From: Poecilobothrus nobilitatus
Lineage: Eukaryota; Arthropoda; Insecta; Diptera; Dolichopodidae
Length of the DNA stretch: 64,000 nucleotides
Direction: 5' to 3'
NCBI GenBank assembly: GCA_947095535.1
Contig: OX352774.1
Location: 43,478,496-43,542,495 of the forward strand
The first letter of the stretch is position 1. Each line of letters opens with the position of its first letter. The notes below the pieces were generated by a model. The model searched no databases, was not told the DNA's origin, and saw only the letters and a program-made list of their open reading frames with translations. Below, piece by piece: positions 24,201 to 35,999 of this stretch. Made by a program: the position numbers and the translations under genes.

Positions 24201-25996
24201 ATACAGCCGATGATTCATCGGATGAAGAAGTAGAATCTGAATCTCCGATTGATGAAGATCATCATAGACAACCATTTTTAAAATCATCGTATATTGTTGG
24301 ACCACCCACATCATTAAGTTTACGTGAAAGACGGCGTCGTGATTCAGTATCTAGAAGTGATACAAGTGGTTCCAGTGCCGGTGATTTAGGCGATATTACA
24401 CCATGTAATGCATCACCTCATCTTCCTGGTTTAATATCATTTCGTGCTCCAATTAGAGATGAAGGAGAAGAAAATTGGAGAAAACAATTGCAAACACTTT
24501 TACTAAATCAACCATCAGCACATGCCGCTGAATTATTACAAAATTTATACCAATTAATACGTGAATTAACAAATAAATCTGTTGCAATTGCTAAGGATTC
24601 AAGAAAATTTTTTACTGGGATTGGAGCACCATTAGGTAATCGTATATCCATTTTATCAGAATTATTAACAAACAAATCTGAACCACCACGAATTTGGTGT
24701 AATCAATCATATCCAACAACACCCAGACTTTTTGAAACATTAAGATTTAATGTGCTTGAAGTACAAGAACATTTAGAAACATTCTTTTATCGTAAAGATC
24801 ACGCCCTTGAGGTAAATATTAATTTTGTTTGTACATGAAATGATATGTAAAAAAATGTTCATGATATTAAATTTAAAATAATTTTTTTTTATTTATTAGT
24901 GTTTAGATTCTGTCAAAACATCATGTAAATTAGCCTTGTTCAGTGAAGTAGATCCAAATAGTACGGTTGAAGGTGGTTCAAGTTCCGGAACTGGTTTTAT
25001 GACATTTGATCCAGCAACAACAGAATTGTTATTAGATTTAGGACGTTCTTTATACAAACTAATGTTTCAACTTTTATTATTGATTGAATCACATCATAAA
25101 ATTTCTTTAAGTGTTGTCAATAATTTTAGACATAATGAAAAGGTTTGGTTTTAATATTTTAAAGAAATCTATCAAAACTATGAAATATATTTTTTTATAT
25201 TAAACAAACAGTTATTTTTATGTTGAAATAAACATTGAAAATAACTCCTTTGTCTGTCAGTTAAAAGAAATTAGATAGAGATTATTTATTTTATTTGTTT
25301 TAATTTCATTATTCTTATTTGTATTTATTTAATTAATTTAATATTCATTTATTTTATTTTAATATTTTTACAATATTATATAGATGCAAGATATGTCTGA
25401 ATTCTTTATGTTAGTACGAGGTGCTGTGCTACGTTGTATTGATGATGCTGAATTAGAATCACTTGATACATCAACTTCAACAGAGGGTGAACACACTCCT
25501 ACTCCTTCACCTGGTTTACCAATGAATAATTCAGAATTTGAAACATCATTGAATGAATTAATTGATGCACAAAAATGGTCATCAGCAATAACACACGTTC
25601 GACAATTTAAAAGAATTTCACAATTAACAGCATCAAATCCAAATATAAGTATTTTAACAGCTGGAAATTTTGATAGTCGCGTAGCTGATGAACTTTCAAT
25701 AATATTAAATATTTATTCACATAAAATTATTAAAGATGGAAATGGTATGTGTTAAGATTTAAAATGTAAAAAATAAATTAAAAAAATTCAAAATATTTTT
25801 TTCTTTTGTAATTTTAGACACTTTTATATTTTCAAAGACTGAAACTGAATTATCAGAAGTCTATTCAATTTTATCAGAAAATTTATATCATGTATCAAGT
25901 GCACTATCTTCGATGGAATCAAATATGAAAAGTTACCCAAGCGTTTCATCAAATTCATCAAATAAAGAAGGGCAAGACACAATAACAAATCTATGA
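6216..25996 (+). CDS. fry: Protein furry, C-terminal half (partial at the 5' side)
   Basis: Furry is a giant HEAT/armadillo-like scaffold that binds and activates NDR/Tricornered kinases in cell polarity, wing-hair and dendrite-tiling control (family knowledge). Exons read here: 6216-6335, 9328-9461, 9578-9676, 16778-16912, 17759-17927, 18014-18119, 18241-18519, 18587-18752, 18811-18934, 19004-19396, 19456-19995, 20282-20409, 20544-20759, 20833-21339, 21448-22185, candidate 22396-22425, 23867-24811, 24900-25142, 25384-25744, 25818-25996. All phases agree, and the joined frame is open to the TGA at 25994. Recognisable furry segments include [19 protein letters not shown] in the first exon, [19 protein letters not shown] in the second, and [18 protein letters not shown] in the fourth. 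About 1,870 residues are encoded; insect furry is roughly 3,500, so the N-terminal half lies upstream. Two donors are weak (GTTAAT at 21340, GTTTGG at 25143). Q-rich and S/T/N-rich inserts interrupt conserved blocks. Confidence 0.95.
6336..9327 (+). other. fry intron with repeats
   Basis: This intron lies between the furry exons ending at 6335 and beginning at 9328. It contains a copy of the 'CACATAACGGTA' dispersed repeat at about 7262-7620 and an A-tailed unclassified repeat at 8885-8999. The rest is AT-rich sequence with T runs and no conserved frame. Confidence 0.8.
8885..8999 (+). repeat. Unclassified A-tailed dispersed repeat, copy A
   Basis: The sequence begins 'TAGCTACAGCCGAG', contains 'GATTCCAGAAACTGAgG' and 'AACTTAGTGGAgg', and ends in an A run after 'AAAAGGAGAC'. 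The same blocks in the same order occur at 29601-29735. Neither copy has an obvious A/B box, so it is not an obvious tRNA-derived SINE. It could be a short retroposon or a structured-RNA-derived repeat. Confidence 0.5.
10620..11100 (-). repeat. Inverted copy of the 723-1530 dispersed repeat
   Basis: Read on the minus strand it runs from 'GCGTGACGGAGTTATGAAGG' through 'CACATAACGGTAAATTTAAA' and 'CCTACCCATGGTTAAAATTT' to 'GGACGGACAGAGTGAAACTA', colinear with 1160-1520 on the plus strand. The two copies differ by many substitutions and small indels, so the insertions are not recent relative to each other. Confidence 0.65.
11365..12030 (+). repeat. Tandem array, about five units of roughly 142 bp
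   Basis: The marker 'TTCGAAgATATGcttgttngG' recurs with its GATATG-equivalent at 11411, 11547, 11689, 11831 and 11975, which gives spacings of 136, 142, 142 and 144. Each unit also carries 'TCCAATTCATCTCAAATTTT', 'CAGGGATTcA' and 'TTTCTaTCTTTATTAATTTC'. Overlapping open frames here simply repeat the unit and are not convincing proteins. The array sits inside the TATACCCTACAC-ended element. Confidence 0.75.
12296..12390 (-). repeat. tRNA-like (SINE head or tRNA pseudogene)
   Basis: On the minus strand the sequence shows an A-box-like 'TTGGTGCAGTGGTAGAGTGG', an anticodon-arm-like 'ATTCATAAACTTGTGAAT' and a B-box-like 'GCAAGTTCGAGTC'. It sits directly against the right end of the TATACCCTACAC element. 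It does not close into a clean cloverleaf, so a SINE head or decayed tRNA copy is likelier than a functional tRNA. Confidence 0.4.
12956..14237 (+). mobile_element. Full-length but inactive Tc1/mariner element, DD41D-like
   Basis: The 31-bp terminal inverted repeats are identical (12956-12986 and 14207-14237, beginning AAGGGTCTTTCAAATTGAG), and TA flanks both ends (12954-12955 and 14238-14239), the mariner target signature. The element is 1,282 bp, a normal length for the superfamily. The internal sequence is a decayed transposase. Perfect terminal repeats with a broken coding region suggest a non-autonomous copy, possibly moved in trans. Confidence 0.92.
13074..14131 (+). pseudogene. Decayed mariner transposase
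   Basis: The frame begins near ATG 13074 (MESYT, stop, [19 protein letters not shown]) and then shifts repeatedly. Recognisable parts are the helix-turn-helix-like N-terminus, [19 protein letters not shown] (about 13420-13475), [10 protein letters not shown] with the first catalytic Asp (13533), WFQQDG with the second (13801), and [10 protein letters not shown] with the third (13925). The last two Asp codons are 124 nt apart across a frameshift, which fits about 41 residues between them and so the DD41D (rosa-like) group. Residues normally following GGYV are deleted and replaced by a stop near 13569. It is not functional. Confidence 0.88.
15259..16358. mobile_element. 1.1-kb inverted-repeat element (MITE-like)
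   Basis: The left end reads CAGTTGGCCTAA (15259) and the right end reads TTAGGCAAACTG (to 16358), reverse complements with one mismatch. Inside each end lie several 'CTTTTAACAAAAAG' or 'TTCGCAAAAAGACTTTTAAC' blocks in opposite orientation (15310-15390 and 16245-16300). The centre has dispersed-repeat copy 3 (16134-16200) and no transposase. No matching 8-bp flank was found. The class is uncertain; CA/TG ends suggest a hAT-like MITE, but only weakly. Confidence 0.5.
16913..17758 (+). other. fry intron, nothing else recognised
   Basis: This AT-rich intron lies between the furry exons ending ELLAY (16912) and beginning [10 protein letters not shown] (17759). It has poly-T and poly-A runs and no conserved frame or repeat that I could match elsewhere in the window. 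Confidence 0.85.
19004..19396 (+). CDS. fry: fry exon with polyglutamine tract
   Basis: This exon starts phase 1 after the AG at 19002-19003 and ends at the GT at 19397. After the conserved segment ending GSASNNS it encodes a long run of CAA/CAG codons broken by P, L, S and N (about 19069-19185), then a P/T/N-rich linker. Conserved sequence returns at '[20 protein letters not shown]'. The run is low-complexity insertion sequence, of a kind common in fly proteins, and is likely variable in length. An antisense valine/alanine-rich reading frame over it is only its shadow. Confidence 0.9.
21448..22185 (+). CDS. fry: fry exon with Ser/Thr/Asn/Gln-rich insert
   Basis: This 246-codon exon is flanked by phase-0 introns. 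It opens with conserved furry sequence ([20 protein letters not shown], then [11 protein letters not shown] and [15 protein letters not shown]). It then runs through a long S/T/N/Q-rich stretch from about 21690 to 22010 with a QQQQQ core. It closes with conserved [20 protein letters not shown] and the [16 protein letters not shown] segment. The insert is low-complexity, probably unstructured and fast-evolving. The proline-directed serine sites after it ([10 protein letters not shown]) look like possible phosphorylation sites, which is inference. Confidence 0.9.
22186..23866 (+). other. fry intron containing the candidate microexon
   Basis: This phase-0 intron lies between ...GLPKSPS and [10 protein letters not shown]. 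Apart from the candidate microexon at 22396-22425 it is AT-rich with no recognised repeat or frame. The plus-strand open stretch at 23434-23622 has no protein-like composition. Confidence 0.8.
22396..22425 (+). CDS. fry: Candidate 30-nt fry microexon
   Basis: A 30-nt segment lies between a plausible acceptor (pyrimidine-rich stretch then ATTAG ending at 22395) and a good donor (AAG|GTAAAC at 22426). It encodes [10 protein letters not shown] in frame and would sit between two phase-0 junctions, so it can be included or skipped without breaking the frame. Skipping it joins ...PKSPS directly to [10 protein letters not shown], which is the junction I remember from other furry proteins. If real it is probably alternative. 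This is inferred from splice signals only. Confidence 0.4.
25818..25996 (+). CDS. fry: fry last exon and stop codon
   Basis: The exon begins after TTTTAG at 25817 with a split codon completed from the preceding exon, and encodes a serine/asparagine-rich tail ending ...EGQDTITNL and TGA (25994-25996). The acidic, coiled-looking segment [19 protein letters not shown] is the last conserved block. AATAAA hexamers at about 26052 and 26175, followed by A-rich sequence, could serve polyadenylation; I cannot tell which is used. Confidence 0.88.
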
Positions 25997-28900
25997 AAAC
26001 GACGAACACAAAGGGATGAATTCGCAGAAAATTATTACATAAGATTTAAATAATAAAGTAATTTTCTCTTTGTGTTCCGAACAAAAAAAAAAAAAAAACA
26101 AAAAAAAATGGACAAAAATATTTAATCGTAAATAATGTAACAAAAAAAAATTAAGTTAAAAAAATTTTAAGGAAAATAAATTCAAGCTTAGTAAATTTAG
26201 ATAACTAAACAAATTAGCATTAAATTTAAGCAAAAATAAGAATCTGATTAAAAAAAAAAAATTTTAAATATCGTATTATCAATCTTTTATATATTGTATA
26301 AGTCAATGGTTTTATTTATTTTAAATAAAAATTAAAAATAAAACAAATTATTGTTAAATTGTATTATTTATTTTATATTGTAGAAATTCTATTAATATAT
26401 ACTACGTATACTACTATATATACTACAAGAAAACGCTTTAAAAATCTTACACGATCATATTTTACTCACTGAACCCATTTTACGTGAAGCCTGAAATAAC
26501 AAGAAACAAATCTGCAAATGTTTTCACAGTATTAAAAATAATATTGTATTGAAAAGTTTTGAAAACCCATTTGAATTTCTTTCTGTAAATTGTAAATTTC
26601 TCAATTGCATACATACATATTTGAGATAAGATACGGTAATATGTTTAACTAGGTCTTTAAACATAAGTATTATTGAATCTATGTTCCAAAAACTGTATTC
26701 AACAAAAGCAAACGAAAAATGTATAAAATGAAAAATTTTTATAAATTTTTATAGAGTTCTTATTTTTTATTATATACTTTGAAATATATTTTAAATATTT
26801 TCTTATTTATTTTTTCTTTTTTTATATTATTTTAATAGGTACATTTGTCTCACAAGAATACTTTGTTTATATATTGTAATATATACATAGATTTATAATT
26901 TTTTTTTATACAGTATTTAATAAATATTTTATATTTTTTTTTTTTTAATTTATATATTTTTAACGCAAATATAACTAAGAAGAAAATTTTTTGAATTATT
27001 TAAATTGTATTTCATTTATCTATAATTTCCGTTATTTAATTAACATTAATAGAGTATGTATTACAGAATTTCTATATTTATTAATAATATAATTTTTTAT
27101 AGTACATAGTTGTATATAAATAATATACATATACATATTTATAATTTATTTTTGGTTTTGTATTTTATTAATTTTGTAACATTTCAATAATAGAATTTAA
27201 TTTTTAAAAATTTTAAATATTTTAGTTATTTTGTTTGTTTTTTTTTTTTGTTTTTAATATAATAAATTCTATATTTAGATATTATTATTTTGTTTTGTAA
27301 ATAGACAAATATATTAATAAATTTTAAATGGTATGTAGGTGTATTTTGCTTTATTATATTTATTATTATTATTACTTTTATTACATATTTTTTTATTATT
27401 ATTATTGTATTTATTTTATTTAGTTATTTAAAATGTTTTATTTATAAATTAATTATTTTTAACTGTGGTCCTTGGTATCATTAACTTTTTTATTTGTTTG
27501 TATTTTAAATGTAATTTCTTATGAAAATTATGAAATAATCACTTATTTAAGTTGCAAATCTATTCCATAATTATAAATCCATATTATATAATTCAATTTC
27601 TGTTATTGATTGGTGGATGGCTGGGTGAAATCTATTAAAATATTTTTAATTTGGATTTTAAATGAAAATATAAGTGTTCTCATTTGATATTTTTTATTTT
27701 AAGCTCCAGTCTGAATTTAAATACATAATACAAAATAAAATTACAAATGAATTTAATGTTAAACATTGAATTGATTAAGTTGAAATAAAAAAAAATTAAA
27801 TTTTATTGAAGAAAATATCAATATTGAAAAATCACAATTATTTTCAAAACTTTATGATACCAGAAACCATATATAGGTGAATTTTCGAGAACTCCCAAAA
27901 ACTTTTTATAAAAAACTTGTTTTGAAAGATAGAATAAAAAAACAGAAAATTGTACAATTTTTTTTTAATACTTTTTTATAATCCCTGTACGTTATAAAAG
28001 TTTAGAAAATACAATATTCAATTAATACAAATTTATTGTACATATTTTAATACTGCTTTTATTTTAAAAATGCATGTTTTTTATTTTTTTTTTTTTAAAA
28101 AAAAGATAATATTATATTGCTTAACTTAAATAATTTTTTTTTTAGGTATATATTATTCGGTAATTCAAAGTTTTTTATACAGCATTTTTTAATTTTATTT
28201 TTTTGTACTTATTTTTGTTTTATTTTACAGCTAAACAAGTCGATAAATAAAAGTTTTTATTGAAACAAAAATATATTATAAAGATAGTTTTGAACACGGT
28301 TTTGGTACAATAAAAATGTCTTTTAATTATAAAATTAATTTTAGAAATGCTAATTGTTAGGATTCGATACAATTTTTAAATTAACTACAATATTTAAACT
28401 ATATTAGTTTGATTGAAATTATTTGTCTTAGCAGTAGATTAACACATATCTGAATTTTAATAATTTATATATGCAATATATAGAATACAGAGTGATGATA
28501 ATTGAAAAATCATTTCCAATTAGCATAAGATTCATTTAACAAAAAAGAAACAATATTTATTACACATTACACATTTGTTTTCTTATTAAGAAAACTGATT
28601 GTACATGATTTGATACTAAGAATTATAGTCATAAACTACATGAAAAACGAAGGGGTGAATAACGAAGAGCAAAATAATTTAATAACAAAACTCATTCAAA
28701 TAAAAACATTACTCTAGGGTATGCTTTGAGATGAAATTTTTAAAAATATAAATATAAATTTATATATAATAATATTTGTAAATTATAATTGTTATTTATT
28801 AATAGGAAAGGAATAAATAAATAATTATTTAATTCTTGGAAAATCTCCAAAATAATTTCTTCAATTCATATATACTTATTATAAAGTTGTAGAATACCAT

Positions 28901-30827
28901 TGTTTTTCTTAATTAAAATACATTATAATAAATGTAATTTTAAATATATATTTCAAATATTTTATTTAAAAATTTTTTAAATAAATTATAAAATTATGAG
29001 ATCAGAAAAAAAAATAATTTTTGTTTTAATTTTTGAATTAATATTTAATACATAATAATGTTGTATAAAAATATATATATACGTAATATATAAATAGATA
29101 GTTTATTTTTTCGGTGTTTTTGTTTTTTTTTAGTTTTTAAATTTTTTATATATTATGAATTCTTAAATAAAATCTTTAGGGCTGGTCAAAGATTTAAATA
29201 TTTAAGAAATCAATAATAAATTTCAAAAAATTGCTTTAGTTTTTGGAAATTGATCGAAATTTTGTTCACTTCAATTTTTTTTTTTTTTTTGATTTTAAGT
29301 TTGTGTTTTTTATTTAGAAAATTTTACAAAAAAAAAAAAATTATAAATTGCCACAAAATTTTTAATAAGACCTTATAATTATACACTTTTTTATGTCTTA
29401 TTTTTTTTATTTTGTTACAAACATTGTTTTTGTTTTTTTTTGTTTTGTTTTTTTTTATAAAAGATGTTATTTTGTCAAATATTTATTTTATTATAAATTA
29501 TATTTTCCATGTACATATAGTTATTTGGTTTTCTTTAAGATAAATTCAATTATGATTTAAACTTATATAATAATTAATATAATTTCAAAAAATAAAAAAT
29601 TAGCTATAGCCGAGGAATCAACCAACGCCTTAGTGAAAAATGATTCCAGAAACTGAAGCGTAGTCAAATATGAATAATAAATGACTTAGTGGATTCCCCA
29701 TGCTCCTTAAAAGGTGGCAAGGAAAAAAAAAAATTGAAAAAATTAGAATAAATTTTTAACTATAATTTTCTTTACAAAAAATTTCATTTAAAATATAAGA
29801 ATAAAGTAAATAAATATTAGGAAAAGAAAACCCAAACATTATCCTTGAAATTTAAAATCTATACTAGTTTTAATTTCATTTTAATTGACGTCAGCTCATC
29901 ACAATTAATTAATAATAGTTTTTAAATAATAAACTTAAAGCTGAAAAAAGGACATAAAAGTACACGAAATTAGATTTTAAATAGATATTTTATTTATTTT
30001 GTATCTTTTATCTAAAATTCTTATTCATTTGAATCCAAGCAAAAAGTTAAAAAATTTCTAATAATCGAAATTACAATAATAAGAAATAAATAAGAAACAA
30101 ATTCAAAATAAAATTATAAGAACCTATGAGACATTATTATAATTAAATAAAACATATTCTAGATTTCTAACGAATATAACATAATATCATATTCAATATA
30201 TTTTTAAAATAAACTTGTATTTGTCATATTTTAATCAGTTTTAGACCAGCTTCATATTTTAGCTTAGATATTTTAATCAGTTTATTTTCACATACTTCCC
30301 TTCATAAAAATTTCTAGATACGACAAAATATCATAATTATAAATTAATAATTTTTGATTAACAGTAATTATTTTTACATATTTCATTTCATATAACAAAA
30401 CTAAACAATATTTGGAACAACTTTGATTAAAATAATACGAATAATATATTAATATATTATGATATTTATACGAACATAATTAAATCTGAATATTTATAGA
30501 ATTTTCGAATTATTTTGGCAAACTAGAGAAATTTTATTCATTTTATCTGTAGATAATTAATATGCATTAAGAGCAAAAATAAAAGTTTTTAAATATCCAA
30601 AATTATTTTCAATGTATTCACTAAATGTTAACTCATATTTTATATTCAAATTAAAAAAATTTAGTGATGTTCATTTATAGACAAAAATAGTTGAATTTTT
30701 TTTTTTTTTGAAAAGGTCTCCTAATTAAAATGGGCTTAAAAATAAAAACAATAGCTATATGTATTGAAAAAAAAAAAACTAAAATTTAATAAATTCAAAT
30801 TAAAAGTTCTTTAAATCGATCGAATTT
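25997..30827. other. Convergent intergenic region (fry / amino-acid transporter 3' ends)
   Basis: The region holds the 3' UTRs of two convergent genes and about 4 kb of AT-rich DNA. Poly-T and poly-A runs are frequent. One recognisable repeat is present, at 29601-29735. No reading frame of note exists on either strand. Confidence 0.75.
29601..29735 (+). repeat. Unclassified A-tailed dispersed repeat, copy B
   Basis: It starts 'TAGCTATAGCCGAGGAATC', carries 'TGATTCCAGAAACTGAAGCG' and 'GACTTAGTGGA', and ends 'GCAAGG' plus an A run of about 11. It is colinear with 8885-8999 but has extra bases after 'CAACC', giving two diverged copies of one family. Same orientation and a 3' A tail point to retroposition. 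Confidence 0.5.
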
Positions 30828-33320
30828 CTATGGTTCTTCATCGACTTCTTCTATAACAATTGGTTTTTTATCTTCAGCCTTTTTTCTTCCAGTAAATCTT
30901 TTTAGTACTGATACGGCACCTGTTGTTGAACCCCAATAACCTTTTGTTGCTTCTGATGATGTCATTAACATTGAATATGTTGAACATATTTCACCTTCTT
31001 TACTGTTATGTATACCATATAAAAAATATACTAGCATACCAATTGAAACCCATATAAAAAATCTTAACCAAGTCAATGCACTTAAATGCACCATTAATTC
31101 AATATTACAAAATATTGATAAAGCTGGTACATATGGTACTAATGGTACTTTAAATTGTAATCCTCTTGTATTTTGATGATGAACAGCAATAACAGCAACA
31201 CATGCACCAGCACTAAATATCATAAATCCATATAAACCTAATGCCCACCAAGTACCATGATACAATTCCATCCATGATACTTCTAATTGAAAGCAAATTG
31301 CAAAACATAAAACTGTGAATAGTAAAACAGAAGCAGAACAAGCCACACCAGGTTCAAAACGTCCTAAAAGTGGTTCCAGCCATCTAAATTGTGGTCTTAA
31401 ACGTCCTGCTAATGCAATTTCAATTAAATCTGATGTTGGAGATGCTGTATCAATACTAGACTGTGATGTATTATCATCATCTTCATCTGGTGTATCAGGT
31501 GCATATACAACATTTGATTCTGTCGGTGGTGGTCTATATCGTAAAATTATAACACTTGCACTTACTATTGTATAAGCTAACAATGTACCAATTGACATAA
31601 ATTCAACAAGTTTTTCTAAATCAAACAGTAAAGCTAAAAGAGCGCTTAAAAATCCTGCTACAGCTAAATTAAGTACTGGAACTTGTGTTGTTGCATTTAT
31701 TTTTCCAAAACATGAAAATAATAAACCATCAGTTGCCATTGCATACATACATCTTGGTAATGCAAATAAAGATCCAAGTAATGTTGTAGTCATACCGCAT
31801 AAAGCTCCAATTGATATTACATATTTTGCCCATGGAAGATTTAATGCTCCGAATGCTTCAGGCAAAGCAGCAGCTGGATTAATTTCTCTTACTGGAATCA
31901 TTAAAGTTAATGCTGCACTAACAAGAACATATCCAACAGTAACAGCACACAATGATAAAATTGTTGCAATTGGTATTGAAAAACTGGGATTTTTAGCTTC
32001 TTCAGATGATGTTGCAATACTATCAAAACCAACAAAAGCATAAAAACATGTTGCTGCTCCAGCAATAACACCGCCAAAACCATATGGAAGAAAACCACCT
32101 TCACTTTCTGACCAATTTTTAATATCGGCATAAAAGAAACCCAAAAATATAGCTAAACCCATTACACCGATATTAAGTAAAGTTAAAAATCCATTAAAAA
32201 CAGCTGTAGCTTTAACACCAATGCCTAATGCAGCAGCGTATATTAAACAAACAGTAAATGCTAAAATATCTGGATATTTGGCAAATAATTGTTCATGCAT
32301 TTCACCAGTTATTAAAATGGTTGAATTTCCAATCAAGCCACCTAACATTGAATCAACATAACCGCTCCAAGCGCGTGCAACAGATGCTGCACCCAACATA
32401 TGTTCTAAAATAATATTCCAACCAATAACAAATGCCCAAAATTCACCGATAGATATGTAAGTATAAACATAAGCAGAGCCAGCTCTTGGTACACGTGTAC
32501 CAAATTCTGCATAACATAATGCAGCTAACATCGATACAAAACCAGCTAGTATAAATGATAGAACAATACCAGGTCCAGCCATATCTTTTGCAACCGTTCC
32601 TGTTAATACATATATACCAGCACCAACCATATGACCAATTCCTAAAATTAAAAAAAAAATAAATGCATAGATATTATTATATTTTTCTTATACATATTTT
32701 TTTTATATTAAAGATGTAAAGAGAACTCAATTTTATATGATTTATTTTTCATTTATAATTAATTATTTTACTTAATGACTGTTTAAACTAATCTAAAACA
32801 TGTATATTGTAACGTCATGTCATATTTTGTCCTATTTAATTATAACCAGATATAACGGTTCTATAAAACAAAATAAAAAATATTTGCATAAAATTAGGCT
32901 CATATTAATTTAAAATTGCAAACAGGACATATGTATACAGTATATGTATTTCGAAATCCTTTTCAAAATAAGTAGTATGTAGTATTTTTTTATTTAAAAA
33001 CTTCTATTCAAAATTTCAATCAAACAAAAGTTTATGTTAACAGGAAAAAATTTCATATTCACGTCATCAATATAATATGTATTATCTAATTTCTTTGGCG
33101 TATTAAACATGTATTTAATTTTGATTATTCATTTCCTTTTTCAAATTTAAAATTAAGGGTTTTTTTTTGTAAACTTACCCAGCATTGTTATATCGAATGT
33201 ATTTAAACATCGACTTAATGGAGTTTCCATAACATCAACTGGTACTGGTTTTGTTCGATTCATTCTGGAGCATAGTCCGGACATTACATGTCCTAAAATT
33301 AAACGTCTTGTCCCAGGCAT
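30828..33320 (-). CDS. Cationic amino acid transporter (SLC7 CAT family)
   Basis: This is an APC-superfamily plasma-membrane permease for cationic amino acids such as arginine and lysine (family knowledge). There are two exons, 33320-33179 and 32641-30828, joined across a 537-nt phase-1 intron with GGTAAG and TTTTAG boundaries; together they encode 651 residues, the usual CAT length. The start ATG at 33320 gives MPGTRRLILGHVMSGLCSRM, and the junction restores DITMLGIGHMVGAGIYVL, the hallmark of the first membrane segment. Other family signatures are CYAEFGTRVPRAGSAYVYTY, WNIILEHMLGAASVARAWS and FYAFVGFDSIATSSEEAKNP. About 14 hydrophobic segments are expected. An acidic loop (DTPDEDDD) separates the two halves, and the tail ends IVIEEVDEEP. 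It reads most like the insect CAT group that includes Drosophila CG5535/CG13248, but I cannot assign one-to-one orthology, so no symbol is given. Confidence 0.93.
32642..33178 (-). other. Intron of the amino-acid transporter gene
   Basis: On the minus strand the donor GTAAGTTTAC begins at 33178 and the acceptor TTTTAG ends at 32642. The intron splits the glycine codon of LGIG and contains only AT-rich sequence. Confidence 0.9.
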
Positions 33321-35860
33321 TTTTTTTTTATTTTTGTTGCTATTTTATAGAATTTTCTTTAGGATTTTTATTGAATATTTATTTTAAATATTTTTTTTTA
33401 ACAATTAAAATGTCTTTCAATTTTTTTGTTTTTTTTTTTATAAAATTCTATACCACCACCGCAACATCACTTATATACTATTTTAAAAAATGTTAAATTC
33501 ATTTTTAATTATAAGAAACATTTTATAACAAAAAAAAAATATTTTTTTAAAAAGATACCAAAACCAAAATTTTCCTTTAGTTTTATTAAATATTATAGTT
33601 TTGTGCGTTTTGGAAGCACACAATTAACTAAAAATAGATAAGAAAAAATGAACAAAAATTTAATAATTGATAAAATTTGGTAAAATTCAATAAAATAAAT
33701 CTATTATAATCATAATTTAGCACGAAAAAAAATCAACTAAATAATTGTTTTCCATTTATATTATGGATAATCGATTAATCTATAAATAAAATAAAAAGCA
33801 AGTTCATTTTTTTTAAATTGCAATTAAAAAAAAAAAAAAAAGGAAAGTACAATAATATACAGTTTTTTTTCCTTTTAAACTTCCAAGTAATTATTATAAC
33901 ATACTTTTAGGTTAATTGTAAGGAGAAAAAAAAATCACCCAAATGCAATAATATTTACCTTCTTTATTTAAACTGAATCTCAAAAATAAATCATCCGAAG
34001 AAAATTCAAAAGGTAGTAAAAACTTTATAAAGACATTTTTTACAACAAACTTCCATAAATATTAGAATAATAAATATATAAAAAAATAAAACTTTTTTTA
34101 AATTAAATAAACATCCAAAACTTAAAATAATTAAATTTTTTCTTTTTTTTTTTTTTTAAATAAAATTCGCCTTTTTTATGCTGTTTTTTGTCGTATTCTC
34201 CTCTTATTAAATTCCTTTTCTATTTAGTTTTGCACTTTAATTATCACCCACTCATTTCATTTCAATCGTAAACTTCATTGAATAACTTGCATTTTGATAT
34301 CGTGGCAAAAATAATAACAAATAAGTTTTATTCTCTTTTTGGAAAATGTCAAAAGTAAACAATTTTAAAATAAAAAAATAAAAGCAAAGAAAAGCTTTTA
34401 TCACAAACAAAGATAATAATATTATAATATATATGTATGTGTATATAAGTAAAATAAATAAAAAAGATGAGTGGGTGAAAATTAAAATTGAAAGGAAACT
34501 TTATTTAATGTACACATAAAACACATATATGTATATATATATATACATATCCATACAGAGTTATCAGATGTCGGAAATTTTTTCATTATTCAGGTTCACT
34601 TAAATACATATGTCGAAGTTCCTTTATATGATTGAATATCTGACAATTTAAGTTTTAATATTATGCATTCTCATATTAGGTACAAGGTTGCAAATATAAT
34701 CTATATATAAAAATACTATATGATAAATTAGATTATAGAAATATGTTTAAATAAAAAAACATATTTGCCCGATTATTAAAAATAAACAACAAGAAAACTA
34801 ATATATTTTATTTTTACTCAGGATTTCCTATTGCCTAAACGCAGTATAATAGTACTAACAGTTGCTTAGTCTTAGCATTGTTTTGGCTAAAAAGAGATGT
34901 TATGTCTCAAACTTTCATATAAGAATCGTGCTCATACTGCTCCTTTTTAACATCTTTCGATGATTTCTATACCTGATAAAAAAAAAAAAGAAATATGGGA
35001 AAAAATATAAAACATAGGAGATGATGTTAATTCAAAAGTAAATAGATTAAAGACAACGAACAAAATTTTTAATAGTAAATAACTGATTTGATTCTCCTAA
35101 ACGTGCTTTAATTCTTAAACTCCATCAGAAATCTCAAATTTTGTATTTCTCTAAGGAAACATACATATAAAATTCAAAGGAAACGACATTGTTCAAATTT
35201 AACTTCAACAACAATTTATGTTATGTTATAGGACACTTGAAATTTAAATCTACATTATGATAACTCATTTACATTTACAAATATGTATTTATTTTAAAAA
35301 GGACAAATAATTTTGTTCTTGATAAGAATAAACTTTCTATAGGAAAATAAAAACAAAATTACTTTTAATAAGCGCATGTCCTTTTTATGACAGTAAACTA
35401 AAAAAGAAGAAAAATAATAATAAAAAAGCACATTTTTTTTATTTTATTTTATTTTTTAATTTAATTTTTGCTTAGTTTTTATTATATAGTCTCTACAACA
35501 AAGTAAATAAAAAAAAAATAATAATAAACGAATAAAATTGATATTAGATTAAAAGAAAAAAACAAAATAAAAACTTGTTGAATAATGGTTAATATAATAT
35601 GTAGGTTGAGTAAAGGTTAATTAAATATTGAATACAATTTTTTATTTTTTTTTTATTGAAACAACTATTATAAAAAAATTTGTTTTTAATTTTTAAAATT
35701 TTTAAATATATGTATTTTAAATATTAAATAATAATAATATACTAAAAGAATATAATATAAGAAGATTTCCAATCGAATCTTTTCAAGTTATTGAATTGAA
35801 TTTTCGATTTCAAACATTTCGAACCCTTTAAAATTTTATACAAGATATCCCATTAGCGTG
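33321..35860. other. Upstream region of the transporter gene, no gene seen
   Basis: AT-rich DNA upstream of the transporter start codon, presumably holding its 5' UTR exon(s) and promoter. I could not identify a TATA box or initiator with any certainty in such AT-rich sequence. Short TA runs occur near 34530. A higher-complexity stretch at about 34835-34975 matches nothing else in the window. Confidence 0.5.
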
Positions 35861-35999
35861 CTGCGAAAAGAAAGGGGCCTGATTGGATATGTAAAAACAA
35901 GGAAAAAATTGTATGCGATGTGTAGGGTTTCTGAAAATTTTGGGAGCAGTATATTTTTATAAAAAATTTTCTTTTTTTACTGTTCTGAACCATGTTGTA

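Noticed and set aside
31315..31575. Plus-strand open frame inside the transporter gene
   Set aside because: Antisense shadow of the large transporter exon.
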